NCBI GenBank assembly: GCA_019285755.1
Contig: CP079103.1
Coordinates: 6,047,001 to 6,111,000, forward strand
Reading direction: 5' to 3'
DNA length: 64,000 nt
From: Chitinophaga sp. E66
Lineage (GTDB): Bacteria; Bacteroidota; Bacteroidia; Chitinophagales; Chitinophagaceae
Of the stretch, positions 63,173-64,000 are shown one piece after another (the stretch's first letter is position 1; the number at the start of each line of letters is the position of its first letter). Under the pieces are notes generated by a model that did not search any database, was not told where the DNA came from, and worked only from the letters and a program-made list of their open reading frames with translations. The translations under genes were made by a program, and so were the position numbers.

Positions 63173-63445
63173 ATGATAACCGAAGAGAAGGCGTATGATA
63201 TCCTGGCCCTGGACAATAACGCCACCCCCGAGGAAATAATCGCCAGATATCAGACATTAAAGGACCAGTACAGAAAAATCAAGGACGAGACGGCTGACCT
63301 GAAAACCCAGTTAGCCTACCAGCTTAAGCAGATAGAACTGGATGATGTGTTTATATATTTCCGGAACGTTCAAAAATATAATTTAAAAGATATGCCCCTG
63401 CATTGCCCATACCATGGCGATGTGGGATCATTCATTGTTTGTTAG
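63173..63445 (+). CDS. J-domain-like small protein, possibly truncated
   Basis: Raw frame of 90 residues. The start EEKAYDILALDNNATPEEIIARYQTLKDQYRK resembles helices I-II of a J domain, but the HPD motif is absent, so no Hsp70 role can be claimed. The frame ends at TAG 63443; in the same frame beyond it the text stays protein-like (SFGNPAYVDHDGPIKEFDY) up to the SPFH gene, so the stop may be a sequence error. Downstream of palindrome copy 2. Confidence 0.5.
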   Translation: MITEEKAYDILALDNNATPEEIIARYQTLKDQYRKIKDETADLKTQLAYQLKQIELDDVFIYFRNVQKYNLKDMPLHCPYHGDVGSFIVC

Positions 63446-63504
63446 CCCGCAAAAAGCCCTTGCACCCGGTCTTACATCTATTCGTTTGGAAACCCAGCTT
63501 ATGT

Positions 63505-63561
63505 GGACCATGATGGTCCGATAAAGGAATTTGATTACCTTCAGGTCCTCAATTCCTTTAT
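63505..63561. repeat. Inverted repeats just upstream of the SPFH gene
   Basis: GGACCAT-G-ATGGTCC (63505-63519) and a second pair of perfect 11-bp arms, ATAAAGGAATT (63521) and AATTCCTTTAT (63551), 19 nt apart and ending 3 nt before the next ATG. They could form an operator or hairpin over the start, but may instead be coding sequence of the upstream gene. Confidence 0.4.
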
Positions 63562-63564
63562 ACT

Positions 63565-64000
63565 ATGGATAACATTATTTTGTATGTCGTCATTGCCCTC
63601 GTGGTCCTTATCGTACTGTCGTCTTTCGTTACAGTGCAACAGGGTACCGTGGGTGTGACCACTATTTTCGGTAAGTACAACCGCATCTTAACCCCGGGCC
63701 TTAACTTCAAGATCCCCTCATCGAGAAAGTCTTCAAACGCATTTCCATCCAAAACCGCTCCGTGGAACTGGAATTCCAGGCCATCACGGTAGACCAGGCC
63801 AATGTATATTTCAAGGCCATGCTCCTCTATTCCGTGTATAACCAGGAAGAAGAGACCATCAAGAACGTAGCCTTCAAATTCATGGACGAGCGATCCTTCA
63901 TGCAGGCACTCGTTCGTACCATCGAAGGCTCAATCCGCGGTTTCGTTGCCACCAAACGCCAGTCTGAAGTGCTGGGCCTCCGCCGGGACATTACCGAGCA
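63565..64000 (+). CDS. SPFH/Band 7 (stomatin-like) protein, partial
   Basis: Membrane-anchored scaffold protein cut by the window end. An N-terminal helix (IILYVVIALVVLIVLSSFV) is followed by the Band 7 start VQQGTVGVTTIFGKYNRILTPGLNFKIP, then FKRISIQNRSVELEFQAITVDQANVYFKAMLLYSVY. One base is missing at about 63718. SPFH proteins form ring-like lipid microdomains and hold proteases such as FtsH; the partner is not visible. Confidence 0.9.

Noticed and set aside
1-64000. Programmed frameshifting as an explanation for the many broken genes
   Set aside because: The breaks are at unrelated positions, without slippery heptamers plus structures, and fit homopolymer read errors much better.
1-64000. 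CRISPR arrays, IS elements, prophage or integrase genes
   Set aside because: No spaced direct-repeat array, transposase, integrase or phage structural gene was seen on either strand.

Overview
This 64 kb stretch reads as chromosome of a Bacteroidota bacterium, most likely a Chitinophagaceae member close to Chitinophaga. The evidence is family-specific genes (GldC, a GldE-like CNNM/CorC protein, IPExxxVDY, DUF4290, DUF5522, DUF6089, DUF6934, two OmpH/Skp copies behind BamA), promoters of the Bacteroidota type (TTTG, about 19-20 nt, TAnnTTTG), roughly half or more G+C in coding DNA, and a solitary class I terpene synthase of a kind known from Chitinophaga. There is no phage, IS element or CRISPR array; almost everything is housekeeping or ordinary accessory chromosome.

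The most important technical point is that most genes are broken by single-base indels, on the order of 100 by my hand count. Nearly all sit in short homopolymers, usually one missing G, C, T or A, and reading through each one restores a textbook protein. This is the signature of an unpolished long-read assembly, not gene decay. I therefore give whole-gene coordinates across the frameshifts and note the approximate break points.

Layout. 1-7.3 kb: rho (partial), asnS, an ExbD-like protein, a 2OG-Fe(II) dioxygenase, a small double-glycine-leader peptide, a secreted hydrolase and a chromate transporter. 7.3-12.5 kb, minus strand: LytTR response regulator and its 7TM histidine kinase, pterin dehydratase, IPExxxVDY protein, an alkyltransferase-like protein overlapping DUF5522 and trmB, and an oversized tRNA-like RNA. 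12.6-19.2 kb: an Lrp regulator, tryptophan dioxygenase, an SDR without the usual catalytic residues, then DUF4290-murA-gmk and the GldE-like gene. 19.5-32.5 kb: a structured ncRNA candidate, tatC, rpiB, an M28 peptidase, pcrA, recX, an omega-amidase, GT39, thiL-suhB, GH3 and LysE. 32.5-41.9 kb: a low-GC DUF6934 gene, korB, a CMD protein, a mini transcription unit under a palindromic operator, a cell-wall amidase, acyl-CoA dehydrogenase, hydrolase, GT2 and terpene synthase. 42.3-56 kb: an ABC permease, GT4, gldC-yqeY-cvpA, hydrolase, then the envelope block CBS-Omp85-nadK-DUF6089-uppS-bamA-ompH-ompH. 56-64 kb: rpmH-rnpA-yidD-ctp, an EEP lipoprotein, a Tat-targeted Gfo/Idh oxidoreductase, superoxide dismutase, a PAS-LuxR regulator, a J-like protein and an SPFH protein running off the end.

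Most interesting signals: (i) two near-identical 20-bp palindromes (34952 and 63052), each at a similar distance from a TAnnTTTG-like -7 box, one next to a PAS-LuxR gene and one driving a tiny ORF/terminator unit; (ii) a 141-nt tRNA-like RNA with a 72-nt variable region; (iii) a promoter-stem-terminator ncRNA candidate of about 174 nt; (iv) an orphan GG-leader peptide; (v) the terpene synthase with upstream direct repeats; (vi) MurA with Asp in place of the fosfomycin-target Cys.
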